Positions 34,803 to 42,668 of a DNA stretch of 64,000 nucleotides are shown in pieces. The notes below the pieces were generated by a model. It was not told the DNA's origin. It did not search any database and worked only from the letters and a program-made list of their open reading frames with translations. Both the position numbers and the translations under genes were made by a program. The stretch's first letter is position 1; each line of letters begins with the position of its first letter. Source of the stretch: Convivina praedatoris (GTDB lineage Bacteria > Bacillota > Bacilli > Lactobacillales > Lactobacillaceae). The stretch is from NCBI RefSeq assembly GCF_933208505.1, contig NZ_CAKOEU010000008.1; one strand, 5' to 3'.

Positions 34803-35598
34803 TATTGTGATTGGCCGTTATATTCCTGGCAACAGTTGGATTCATCGGTTGGATCCACGGACGAAAATTATCTTAACCTTTGTCTATATTATGATTTTAC
34901 TGTTTGCTAACAGTTGGGGAACCTATTTAGTGGCGACGATTTTTTTAGCCGGTGTGATTTATCTGACCAAACAGCCATTAAATCTGTATTGGCAAGGGAT
35001 TAAACCGATTCTATGGTTGATTCTTTTTACTGTTATTTTACAAATTTTTTTCACAGATGGGCAGCCAGTTCTATGGCAGTGGCGATTTATCAAAGTTACA
35101 CTACCTGGTTTGATTAACGCTATTTATGTGGTGATTCGCTTTGTTTTAATTATTTTAATGTCGACGATTATGACCTTAACAACACCACCAACTAGTATTG
35201 CATCAGCGCTGGAGTCATTACTTGGTCCTTTAAAAAAACTGAAAGTACCCGTTGCTGAATTGGCCTTAATGTTGTCAATTGCCTTACGATTTGTGCCCTT
35301 GCTAATGGATGAGACGCAAAAAATTATGAATGCGCAAAAATCACGGGGGATGAGTTTTTCTACCGGAGGACCGATTAAGCGGGCTAAGGCAGTTGTACCG
35401 TTATTAGTACCACTTTTTGTCGGAGCTCTACAACGGGCCTTAGATTTGGCCAATGCCATGGAAGTGCGTGGCTTTAAAGATGCTGATCATCGAACTCGGT
35501 ACCGAATTTTGGCCTATCATCGAGCTGACTATATCAGTGGCTTAATGATGGTGCTGTTTATTATTGTTTTTAGTTTAATTAATTTAAAGGGTTGGTAA
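34795..35598 (+). CDS. ecfT: Energy-coupling factor transporter transmembrane protein EcfT
   Basis: Membrane scaffold that links the ATPases to exchangeable substrate-binding S components. It has 267 residues with about five to six helices: the N-terminal RYIPGNSWIHRLDPRTKIILTF and the two ARG-type coupling signatures, AQKSRGMSF (near 180) and NAMEVRGF (near 220). ATG 34795 is chosen because GGAGG lies nine bases before it. No S component is encoded nearby, so the module serves distant ones. Confidence 0.94.
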   Translation: MNSIVIGRYIPGNSWIHRLDPRTKIILTFVYIMILLFANSWGTYLVATIFLAGVIYLTKQPLNLYWQGIKPILWLILFTVILQIFFTDGQPVLWQWRFIKVTLPGLINAIYVVIRFVLIILMSTIMTLTTPPTSIASALESLLGPLKKLKVPVAELALMLSIALRFVPLLMDETQKIMNAQKSRGMSFSTGGPIKRAKAVVPLLVPLFVGALQRALDLANAMEVRGFKDADHRTRYRILAYHRADYISGLMMVLFIIVFSLINLKGW

Positions 35599-35608
35599 GG
35601 AGTGAGAA

Positions 35609-36376
35609 ATGCCACGTTATCGAGCAGTTGTTGCCTATGATGGCTCCGGTTTTGCCGGCTTCCAAGTGCAAAGTAAACGCGGAGTAGAGCGTGAACGTAC
35701 GGTTCAAGGCGAACTAATTAAAGCAGTTAATCAAATGGGGAAAAATCCTCAGCCGGCTATTAAGGTGGTAGGCGCATCAAGGACTGACACGGGGGTGCAT
35801 GCATATGGCCAGGTCATCCACTTTGACTTACCCTTTAACATTCCAGCCGAAGGGGTTCGCAAGGGCCTCAATACTATTTTGCCCCGTGATATTTTGATTA
35901 AAGAAGTTTTGGTAGTTTCAGACAACTTTCACGCTCGCTTTAGCAGCCACTCTAAGCGCTATTTTTACCGCGTGTCAACTCAGGATTACGTTGATCCCTT
36001 TAAACGAGTTTACACAGGCCATTTCCATTGGCATTTAGATGCCAAACGGATTGAAGAAGCTTTACCCGATTTAATAGGCGAGCACGATTTTGCCTCCTTT
36101 GCTGCTTCAGGTAATGAAACGGCCACGACCGTGCGGACAATTACTCGAGCAGATGTAATCGTTAAAGCTGATGAGCAGGAATTGGTTTTTATTTTTGAAG
36201 GAAATGCTTTTTTATATAATCAAATCAGAATCATGGTGGGTGTGCTCTTAGAGATTGGTACTGGCCGTCGACCAATACATGATATTGTGCGCTTGATTGA
36301 GGTTAAAGATCGTGAACAAGCCCGTTATACTGCCCCAGCCGCTGGCTTATATCTGGACGAAATAGCGTATAATTAA
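35609..36376 (+). CDS. truA: tRNA pseudouridine(38-40) synthase TruA
   Basis: Modifies uridines 38-40 in the anticodon arm of many tRNAs. It has 255 residues, with AYDGSGFAGFQVQ at the start and GASRTDTGVHAYGQ near residue 58 carrying the catalytic aspartate. HARFSSHSKRYFYRV and FLYNQIRIMVGVLLEIG are further family blocks. It sits in the classical ecfT-truA-rplM-rpsI run. AAGGAG overlaps the ecfT stop. Confidence 0.96.
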   Translation: MPRYRAVVAYDGSGFAGFQVQSKRGVERERTVQGELIKAVNQMGKNPQPAIKVVGASRTDTGVHAYGQVIHFDLPFNIPAEGVRKGLNTILPRDILIKEVLVVSDNFHARFSSHSKRYFYRVSTQDYVDPFKRVYTGHFHWHLDAKRIEEALPDLIGEHDFASFAASGNETATTVRTITRADVIVKADEQELVFIFEGNAFLYNQIRIMVGVLLEIGTGRRPIHDIVRLIEVKDREQARYTAPAAGLYLDEIAYN

Positions 36377-36398
36377 TATCAAATGGAGGTTATTACTG

Positions 36399-36806
36399 AT
36401 GACATTATTTGAAGAGTATATGCAAGCAGCTAAAGGTTTGGTTGTGATTTCAACTGCTGCTGATAATCAACCAAGTTCTCGCTTAATGGGCTTTGCCCCA
36501 GATCCTCAGCAACCGAATGTTTGGTATCTGGTAAGTCAGCCGGATGCTACTAAGGTTAAGGAATTGGCCCAAAATGAACGAGTTGCGATTTTAACTTTAT
36601 TAAATGAAAATGGTGCTCGGATTGAGTCTAATCAAGCAACCATGGCACCTTCTGAGAAGCAGTGGTCCGAGGTGGCTAGTTACTTTAAGGCGCCAATCTT
36701 TTCTAAGATGCACCCTCATCCAGAAGAAGAGATATTGTACCAATTAACGATTCATTCGGCTCGGTTGGCTTCCTATGCCGGTAATGAAAATGTAACCTTT
36801 GATTAG
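36399..36806 (+). CDS. Pyridoxamine 5'-phosphate oxidase-like flavin protein
   Basis: Small split-barrel protein (135 residues) of the PNPOx-like, FMN-binding family. The N-terminus LVVISTAADNQPSSRLMGF and WYLVSQPDATKVKELAQNERVAILTL are typical of this fold; the true PNPOx substrate residues are not evident. The likely role is flavin or F420-type cofactor binding or an unknown redox activity; the substrate is unknown. TGGAGG precedes the ATG. It is inserted between truA and rplM. Confidence 0.75.
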   Translation: MTLFEEYMQAAKGLVVISTAADNQPSSRLMGFAPDPQQPNVWYLVSQPDATKVKELAQNERVAILTLLNENGARIESNQATMAPSEKQWSEVASYFKAPIFSKMHPHPEEEILYQLTIHSARLASYAGNENVTFD

Positions 36807-36826
36807 TAGAATTTCAGTGTAAAACA

Positions 36827-36855
36827 TTGACATAACTACCTGGTTTGGGTAGAAT
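36827..36855 (+). promoter_or_regulatory. Promoter of rplM-rpsI
   Basis: Consensus TTGACA (36827-36832), 17-base spacer, TAGAAT (36850-36855). Strong by sequence. Confidence 0.85.
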
Positions 36856-36861
36856 GAGAAA

Positions 36862-36940
36862 CGGTATTGTTTACCTCACGATAAGCCCCGGAAACTTATT
36901 GTAATTATCTTGGTAAGGAACGACCAAGTCTGTAAACAAG
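36862..36940 (+). promoter_or_regulatory. L13-type ribosomal leader of rplM
   Basis: Closed by the long-range stem TTGTTTAC (36867-36874) with GTAAACAA (36932-36939), with two inner stem regions (AATAAG-type near 36880-36900 and CTTGGT/ACCAAG near 36910-36928). The place and shape fit the Firmicutes L13 leader, where ribosomal protein L13 is thought to repress its own operon. The match is by eye. Confidence 0.7.
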
Positions 36941-36958
36941 AAATTAAAGGAGCGCACT

Positions 36959-37402
36959 ATGCGTACAACATTTTTAGCCAAGCCAGGCGAAATCGAAAAA
37001 AAGTGGTACATCATTGATGCCAAAGACGTCGTAATGGGACGTTTGTCAACGGTTGTTGCCTCAATCTTACGTGGTAAGAACAAGCCAACTTTCACACCAA
37101 ACGTTGATATGGGTGACAATGTTATCATCATCAATGCTAGTGAAGTAAAGTTGACTGGTAAGAAAGCTACTGACAAGATTTATTACCATCACTCAAACCA
37201 CCCAGGTGGTTTGAAGGAACGGACTGCCGGTGACTACCGTCAGAAAGATCCTGAAAAGCTCTTGGAACTTTCAATCAAGGGTATGTTGCCTAAGAACACT
37301 TTGGGACGCGCACAAGGCTTGAACTTGCACGTGTATGCCGGTGCTGATCACAAGCATGCTGCACAAAAGCCTGAAGTACTTGACATCGACAAGTTAATCT
37401 AA
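36959..37402 (+). CDS. rplM: 50S ribosomal protein L13
   Basis: Early-assembly large-subunit protein. It has 147 residues: KWYIIDAKDVVMGRLSTVVASILRGKNKPTFTPNVDMGDNVIIINA and MLPKNTLGRAQGLNLHVYAG. AAGGAG precedes the start. Co-transcribed with rpsI. Confidence 0.98.
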   Translation: MRTTFLAKPGEIEKKWYIIDAKDVVMGRLSTVVASILRGKNKPTFTPNVDMGDNVIIINASEVKLTGKKATDKIYYHHSNHPGGLKERTAGDYRQKDPEKLLELSIKGMLPKNTLGRAQGLNLHVYAGADHKHAAQKPEVLDIDKLI

Positions 37403-37419
37403 GAAAGGAGAATCTAAAT

Positions 37420-37815
37420 ATGACTGCAACAGTACAATATGCCGGAACAGGTCGTCGTAAGAACTCAGTTGCCCGGGTACGTTTGGTACCAGGAACTGGT
37501 GCAATTACTATGAACGGTAAGTCCATCGAAGATTACATCCCTTTCCCTAACTTGCGTGAAGTTGTTTTGCAACCATTCAACGCTACGGAAACATTGGGTA
37601 ACTACGATGTATTCGTTAACGTTAATGGTGGTGGTTTCTCAGGTCAAGCAGGTGCAACTCGTCACGGTATCGCCCGTGCCTTGTTGGTTGTTGATCCTGA
37701 CTTCCGCTCAGCTTTGAAGGCTGCTGGTCTTTTGACACGTGACTCACGTATGAAGGAACGTAAGAAGCCAGGTCTTAAGAAAGCCCGTAAGGCATCACAA
37801 TTCTCAAAGCGTTAA
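37420..37815 (+). CDS. rpsI: 30S ribosomal protein S9
   Basis: Head protein whose C-terminal arginine reaches the P-site tRNA. It has 131 residues: YAGTGRRKNSVARVRLVPGTG and GQAGATRHGIARALL, ending LKKARKASQFSKR with the conserved KR tail. GAAAGGAG precedes the start. Closed by a strong terminator. Confidence 0.98.
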   Translation: MTATVQYAGTGRRKNSVARVRLVPGTGAITMNGKSIEDYIPFPNLREVVLQPFNATETLGNYDVFVNVNGGGFSGQAGATRHGIARALLVVDPDFRSALKAAGLLTRDSRMKERKKPGLKKARKASQFSKR

Positions 37816-37835
37816 TATCAATATTTTCGTTTTTA

Positions 37836-37865
37836 AAACCACCAGCCGAGAGGTTGGTGGTTTTT
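37836..37865 (+). terminator. Terminator after rpsI
   Basis: 12-bp stem AAACCACCAGCC with GGTTGGTGGTTT around a GAGA tetraloop, followed by T5. It marks the left edge of the restriction-modification island. Confidence 0.9.
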
Positions 37866-37882
37866 GTTTAAATAATAATAGT

Positions 37883-37911
37883 TTGTTTAGTGCTACTCTA
37901 ATTCATATAAT
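37883..37911 (+). promoter_or_regulatory. Candidate promoter of the DpnII-type system
   Basis: TTGTTT (37883-37888), 17-base spacer, TATAAT (37906-37911). It leaves a leader of about 55 bases with no clear ribosome binding site before the first methyltransferase. Confidence 0.5.
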
Positions 37912-37971
37912 GTTAGAATTAATAAAAAAAGTAGCTGAATCACGTATATAGAATAGTGGGTTTAATATTAG

Positions 37972-38829
37972 ATGATAGATAAAAATAATAGCTTTGAATT
38001 AAGCCCATTTATCAAATGGGTTGGAGGGAAAAGGCAATTACTTCCGGAATTATCAAGATTTATTCCAAAAAAATATGGTACTTATTTCGAGCCATTTGTT
38101 GGAGGGGGAGCGTTTTTGTTGGATCTCCATCCTAAAAAAGCGGTTGTAAATGATTTTAATGTTGAATTAGTTATTACATGGAAAGTAGTTAGGGATAATC
38201 CCTATGAACTATTGGATATTCTTAAATTACATGAAAAATATAATTCTAAAGATTACTACCTAAATTTAAGATCTGCAGATCGTGATGGACGTCTTTTAGA
38301 GATGACAGATATTGAAAGAGCAGCACGCTTTATATATATGGTTAAAACAGGGTTTAATGGGATGTGGCGTGTGAATAAAAAAGGACAGAATAACATACCT
38401 TATGGAAAGTACAAAAACCCCCTAATAGCGGATAGTAAGCGGATTTTATCAGTATCAAGTTATTTAAATGATGCAGAAATCAAATTTATGAGGGGTGATT
38501 TTAGTAAATCTGTTTTAGAAGCAAGATCAGGTGATTTTGTCTACTTTGATCCTCCGTATATACCTGTTAGTAAGACTAGTTCATTTACATCGTATTCTGG
38601 AGAATTTGGATACGAACAACAACTTTTATTAAGAGATACATTTCTAGAATTACATGAAAAGGGTGTGTTTGTGTTGCTATCCAATTCGGATGTACCATTA
38701 ATAGATGATTTGTATGGTCAAATACCAGGAATTAGAGTAAATAGGATTTTAGCTAATCGTAGTATTAGTGCTAATGGTACTAGTAGGGGGAAAGTAGGTG
38801 AAGTTCTAATAACTAATGTTGGAGTATAA
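37972..38829 (+). CDS. dpnM: DNA adenine methyltransferase, DpnM/Dam type
   Basis: Alpha-class N6-adenine methyltransferase that protects GATC. It has 285 residues. The SAM-binding motif FEPFVGGGAFLLDL is near residue 40, the N-terminal KWVGGKRQLLPEL block is typical of Dam/DpnM, and the catalytic motif DPPY (YFDPPYIPVSKTSSFTSY) is near 195. GATC specificity follows from the family and the neighbouring DpnII-type endonuclease and is not visible directly. No Shine-Dalgarno is seen. The gene uses many AGA, ATA and TTA codons, unlike the CGT-rich neighbours, suggesting transfer. Confidence 0.92.
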   Translation: MIDKNNSFELSPFIKWVGGKRQLLPELSRFIPKKYGTYFEPFVGGGAFLLDLHPKKAVVNDFNVELVITWKVVRDNPYELLDILKLHEKYNSKDYYLNLRSADRDGRLLEMTDIERAARFIYMVKTGFNGMWRVNKKGQNNIPYGKYKNPLIADSKRILSVSSYLNDAEIKFMRGDFSKSVLEARSGDFVYFDPPYIPVSKTSSFTSYSGEFGYEQQLLLRDTFLELHEKGVFVLLSNSDVPLIDDLYGQIPGIRVNRILANRSISANGTSRGKVGEVLITNVGV

Positions 38830-39616
38830 ATTGGAAAAAAATAAAAATTATTCACTAGTTTATGAAGATGCTGATTCCCAGTTGGTATTAGGCGATTCAT
38901 TGAAAATATTGAGTCTTATTCCCGATAATAAGATAGATGTTATTATTGCTGACTTACCCTATTTTTTAAGTAATGGAGGCTTTAGTAATAGTGGTGGCAA
39001 AGTTGTATCAGTTAATAAGGGGAATTGGGATAAAACGGATGATCCAGAAAAGTTTTATTCTACTTTTCTTGAAGAAGCCTATAGAATACTAAAAAAGGAC
39101 GGAACAATATGGGTTTTTGGCACAATGCATAATATTTATACACTTGGTTATCTTCTTAATAAAGGAAATTGGAAGATTTTAAACAATATTACTTGGCAAA
39201 AATCTAATCCAGCCCCGAATTTAAGTAGAAGAATGTTTACTCACTCAACTGAAACCGCTATTTGGGCCAAAAAAAAGCACGGATATCAAACGTTTAATTA
39301 CGACCTAATGCGATCAATCAATAATAATAAACAAATGAAAGATGTTTGGATAACAAGTAATACGTCAAGGAGTGAAAAAATGTTTGGAAAACATCCTACT
39401 CAAAAACCCATTGCATTAATACAACGGATTATAGTAGCTAGTTCTCAGCAGGGGGATTTAATTCTTGATCCTTTCGTGGGAAGTGGAACCACAATGGTAG
39501 CTTCAAAATTATTAAAACGGCAAAGTATTGGTATAGATATTGAAAGTCAATATATTGAGATAGCAAAAAAGAGAATTACAAACCTTGATAAGGTATATGT
39601 GGGGAAAATTATATGA
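38816..39616 (+). CDS. dpnA: Second DNA methyltransferase, DpnA type
   Basis: Beta-class adenine methyltransferase. In the S. pneumoniae DpnII system DpnA also methylates single-stranded DNA, helping transformed plasmids survive. The catalytic motif reads ADLPYFLSNGGFSNSGG, that is DLPY where DpnA has DPPY. NITWQKSNPAPNLSRRMFTHSTE and KHPTQKP follow, then the SAM motif LDPFVGSGTTMVA near the C-terminus. It overlaps dpnM. ATG 38816 has no ribosome binding site; TTG 38831, six bases after GGAG, is a good alternative start. Beta-class motif order (IV before I) agrees. Confidence 0.9.
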   Translation: MLEYKLEKNKNYSLVYEDADSQLVLGDSLKILSLIPDNKIDVIIADLPYFLSNGGFSNSGGKVVSVNKGNWDKTDDPEKFYSTFLEEAYRILKKDGTIWVFGTMHNIYTLGYLLNKGNWKILNNITWQKSNPAPNLSRRMFTHSTETAIWAKKKHGYQTFNYDLMRSINNNKQMKDVWITSNTSRSEKMFGKHPTQKPIALIQRIIVASSQQGDLILDPFVGSGTTMVASKLLKRQSIGIDIESQYIEIAKKRITNLDKVYVGKII

Positions 39617-40533
39617 TGGAAAGTTATGATAAATATATGCAAAGGACGGCTGAACAAAAATTTTGTGATTTTGTGAATAGCCGTCAGACGTTGGCTTTAC
39701 CGGCAAATTATTGGATAAATTTTGAGAATGTAAAAAGAAATGCTGCGAAATATGGTCCGGGTATATTTACACTAGATTATTTAATTGGAAAGGATAAAGC
39801 TGCCTTAAAAAAATTGTTTTTAGATCAACCAAACTTATTAAAATTAATTCCTCCATTACTCGGAATTCGAAATGATAAGTTTGAAAAACCAAAATCAGAT
39901 AAAAAATTAAAAGTTGAAGGTTTAACTGGAGATTACCTGTTAGATTTTAAGGAAATACAATTGAATGATATTGATTTATATTTACAATTCATTCATGATT
40001 CTGGGCTAGAAGAGTTATTGTTGAAAGGTATTACTAAATCATTAAAGGATTATTCCACCGGGGTAGAGGCTGGAATGGATAGTAATGGCCGTAAAAATAG
40101 GAGCGGACAGCGTGGCGAATTATATATTGAATCTGTTTTACGAAATTTGGCAGATAAATATAATTTTCAGTGGCATGGACAGTCGACGTATCAATATATA
40201 AAAGATAATTATAAGGTTGTACTTGATCAAAGACTATCTAATGTAAGATTTGATGGTAGTTTATATGATGTAAAGAAAAATAAATTATATCTGTTTGAAA
40301 TTAATAATTTTTCATCACAAGGATCAAAACTTAAGGCAAGTGGTGGAGAATTTAGTTTGCGACAGCAAATATTTGATGATTCTATTCATGATTTTATTTA
40401 TATTACTGATGGGCAGGGGTGGGATTCAGACTTAAGCCATTTAAAAAATATTATTAAATCGATAAAATATGTTTTTAATTTCTCCATGATACAAGCGGGA
40501 TATTTGGAACATCTAATTCAATCAAGTAATTAA
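39613..40533 (+). CDS. dpnB: Type II restriction endonuclease, DpnII type
   Basis: Endonuclease partner of the two methyltransferases, expected to cut unmethylated GATC. It has 306 residues, near the usual DpnII length of about 288. The C-terminal half holds RSGQRGELYIESVLR and LYDVKKNKLYLFEINNF, a plausible PD-(D/E)xK-type core with E-x-N in place of the final ExK. It overlaps dpnA by 4 bases (ATGA). Identity rests on gene order plus overall family resemblance. The cassette dpnM-dpnA-dpnB is complete and all three frames are open, so it is probably active. Confidence 0.85.
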   Translation: MMESYDKYMQRTAEQKFCDFVNSRQTLALPANYWINFENVKRNAAKYGPGIFTLDYLIGKDKAALKKLFLDQPNLLKLIPPLLGIRNDKFEKPKSDKKLKVEGLTGDYLLDFKEIQLNDIDLYLQFIHDSGLEELLLKGITKSLKDYSTGVEAGMDSNGRKNRSGQRGELYIESVLRNLADKYNFQWHGQSTYQYIKDNYKVVLDQRLSNVRFDGSLYDVKKNKLYLFEINNFSSQGSKLKASGGEFSLRQQIFDDSIHDFIYITDGQGWDSDLSHLKNIIKSIKYVFNFSMIQAGYLEHLIQSSN

Positions 40534-40562
40534 AGTTCACAATAAATTTTTTTGACTATTTC

Positions 40563-41132
40563 TCACCCAAACACAACCTCACCATCTTCAAACGCCTTAA
40601 TCTTTGCCAAACTTTCCAAATGGATACCTCGCTCAGCTAAGAGCTGGTGCCCTTTTTGAAAAGTTTTTTCAATGACAATACCCACGCCGACTACGTCAAT
40701 CTTAGCGGCATCAGCAATTTCTAGTAGTCCTAGGACGGCTTGACCATTTGCTAGGAAGTCGTCAATAATCAAAACCTTATCATCAGCATTAATGAACTTA
40801 CGGTCAATCATAATCTGATTGGTCGTTTGTTTTGTAAAGGAATAGACTTCGGCGGTATAGACATCATCGGGCAGGGTCAATGATTTGTTTTTACGAGCAA
40901 AGACGACTGGTACTTGTAAGGCTAAGCCAGTCATCACCGCTGGAGCAATCCCGGAAGATTCAACTGTCAAAATTTTGGTAATCCCTTGATTGGCAAATAA
41001 ATCAGCAAATTCATCCCCGATGGCCTGCATTAACATTGGGTCAATCTGATGGTTTAAAAAGCGATCAACCTTTAAAACATCGGTTCCTAATATGCGTCCC
41101 TCGTTTTTAATTCGTTCTTCCAATAACTTCAT
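40563..41132 (-). CDS. xpt: Xanthine phosphoribosyltransferase
   Basis: Salvages xanthine to XMP using PRPP. It has 189 residues beginning MKLLEERIKNEGRILGTDVLKVD. The PRPP-binding motif VLIIDDFLANGQAV lies near residue 125, and the typical Xpt block ESSGIAPAVMTGLAL near 58. It is the downstream gene of the pbuX-xpt pair, overlapping pbuX by 4 bases (ATGA), and is controlled by the guanine riboswitch upstream of pbuX. In B. subtilis the order is xpt-pbuX; here pbuX is first. Confidence 0.96.
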   Translation of the reverse strand: MKLLEERIKNEGRILGTDVLKVDRFLNHQIDPMLMQAIGDEFADLFANQGITKILTVESSGIAPAVMTGLALQVPVVFARKNKSLTLPDDVYTAEVYSFTKQTTNQIMIDRKFINADDKVLIIDDFLANGQAVLGLLEIADAAKIDVVGVGIVIEKTFQKGHQLLAERGIHLESLAKIKAFEDGEVVFG

Positions 41133-42427
41133 ACTGTTTGCTCCTTTTGTTTATGAAAACCATTTAAAATTATATTTAAACCAACTGCTAGAACTGTGGT
41201 CACCACTACACCATTGGTTAAGACCAATTGCCAGGTTTGAGGAAGGTGTTGGAAAAATTCGGGATGCACCGTAATCCCAATTCCCCCACCAATCGATAGA
41301 GCCGCAATCACTAAATTTTTCTCATTATCAAAATCAACATTACGTAAAATGTTAACTCCTTGTACCCCAATCGTACCAAACATGACAAACATGGCACCAC
41401 CTAGAACAGCACTGGGGATGATGGTCACTAAAGCCCCAAATTTAGGTAGGAGACCAATTAAAATTAATAGGCTAGCTGCAAAATAGATTGGGCGCTTACT
41501 TTTAACACCGGATAACCTTACCACACCAACATTTTGACTGAAAGTTGAATAGGGGAAGGTATTGAAAATCCCGGATAGAATAACCCCTAATCCTTCGGCT
41601 CGATAACCGTTGGCTAGGTCGTGGTCGCTAAGCTTACGACCGGTTAGATCGGCTAAAGCAAAATATACACCAGTGGACTCAATTAAACTTGTCATGGCCA
41701 CTACAATCATTGTTACAATGGAAGAGGTGTGAAAAGTAGGCATACCTAAGAAAAAGGGTTGCGGTAGATGGAACCAACTAGCCTGAGCAACGGAGTCTAG
41801 GCTAACCTGTCCCATCATGGCAGCAACAATCGTGCCCATGATAATGCCAAGCAAAACGGCAATGGCTTTAATAAAGCCACGGCCTAGTAACATAAAGGCT
41901 AAAATGATGACAATGGTTATCATTCCTAAGAGCAGGTTTGTCATGTTGCCATAAGAAGTAGCCTGATTATTACCGCCCCCCCAATTTAGCAAGGCAATTG
42001 GTACTAGGGTAAAGCCGATTACGGTGATTAGTGATCCGGTAACTACTGGTGGAAAGAAGTAGCGTAATTTGGCAAAGAGGACACCAATTAGAAAGACGAA
42101 GATACCGGCCGAAATAGTCGCCCCATACATGGCCCCGACTCCTAGGGTGGTGCCAATGTTAATTAGGGGTGAAACTGATTGAATCGCTGATCCAAGTACC
42201 ACCGGCATGGCAATTCCGGTAATTGGTGTCCGTTTGACCTGTAAAAGGGTGGCAATTCCGGTCATGAAGATATCAACGGAAATAAGATAGGCCATCTGAC
42301 TGGCTGAAAAATGTAAAGCGGTTCCGACTAGCAGAGGAACTAAGACGCCACCAGAATACATAGCTAAAACGTGCTGTAGACCGAGAATCAAATCCTGACC
42401 TTTACTCTTAATGCTACTAATTTCCAT
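41129..42427 (-). CDS. pbuX: Xanthine permease (NCS2 family)
   Basis: Proton-coupled xanthine importer. It has 432 residues, about 14 helices: GLQHVLAMYSGGVLVPLLVG at the N-terminus, and the NCS2 signature region QNVGVVRLSGVKSKRPIYFAA near residue 305. ATG 42427 is chosen because GGAGG lies six bases before it; the longer frame starts inside the riboswitch terminator. Uptake plus xpt gives a xanthine salvage unit controlled by the riboswitch. Confidence 0.94.
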   Translation of the reverse strand: MEISSIKSKGQDLILGLQHVLAMYSGGVLVPLLVGTALHFSASQMAYLISVDIFMTGIATLLQVKRTPITGIAMPVVLGSAIQSVSPLINIGTTLGVGAMYGATISAGIFVFLIGVLFAKLRYFFPPVVTGSLITVIGFTLVPIALLNWGGGNNQATSYGNMTNLLLGMITIVIILAFMLLGRGFIKAIAVLLGIIMGTIVAAMMGQVSLDSVAQASWFHLPQPFFLGMPTFHTSSIVTMIVVAMTSLIESTGVYFALADLTGRKLSDHDLANGYRAEGLGVILSGIFNTFPYSTFSQNVGVVRLSGVKSKRPIYFAASLLILIGLLPKFGALVTIIPSAVLGGAMFVMFGTIGVQGVNILRNVDFDNEKNLVIAALSIGGGIGITVHPEFFQHLPQTWQLVLTNGVVVTTVLAVGLNIILNGFHKQKEQTV

Positions 42428-42438
42428 GATTTTCCTCC

Positions 42439-42473
42439 AAAAAAATAGTGCTGTCCATCGCGGGGCCAGCACT
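42439..42473 (-). terminator. Riboswitch terminator before pbuX
   Basis: On the minus strand AGTGCTG pairs with CAGCACT around a 13-base GC-rich loop, followed by A and seven T. It should form when guanine is bound and stop transcription before pbuX-xpt. Confidence 0.88.
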
Positions 42474-42489
42474 AAATCACCAGTGTCCG

Positions 42490-42558
42490 TTGCGATAGTC
42501 GCACATTTAGGTGTGCGGTAGAAACTTGGTTACCATTTTTAACCGATTATATCTGCAA
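42490..42558 (-). promoter_or_regulatory. Guanine-type purine riboswitch of pbuX-xpt
   Basis: Minus-strand aptamer with the conserved junction segment AAGTTTCTACCG and, after the P3 stem CGCAC/GTGCG, the segment GACTATCG. P1 pairs TTGCAGATA with TATCGCAA. The C in GACTA corresponds to C74 of the B. subtilis xpt aptamer, the guanine/hypoxanthine-binding base; adenine switches have U there. The terminator that follows makes it an off-switch. Confidence 0.92.
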
Positions 42559-42569
42559 ACTATAATTTC

Positions 42570-42598
42570 AGTGTAGCAGGAAAAGTTGGGGTTAACAA
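42570..42598 (-). promoter_or_regulatory. Promoter of the riboswitch-pbuX-xpt unit
   Basis: Minus strand TTGTTA (42598-42593), 17-base spacer, TACACT (42575-42570), ending about 12 bases before the aptamer. Confidence 0.65.
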
Positions 42599-42668
42599 CG
42601 AACAAATTAATATACTTTTTATGATACATTTATAAAAGACGAATAAAAGGATAGTTTAAGTAAATAAT

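Noticed and set aside
36399..36806. Calling the small flavin-fold protein pyridoxamine phosphate oxidase (pdxH)
   Set aside because: It is much shorter than PdxH and lacks recognisable PLP-site residues, so only the fold family is stated.
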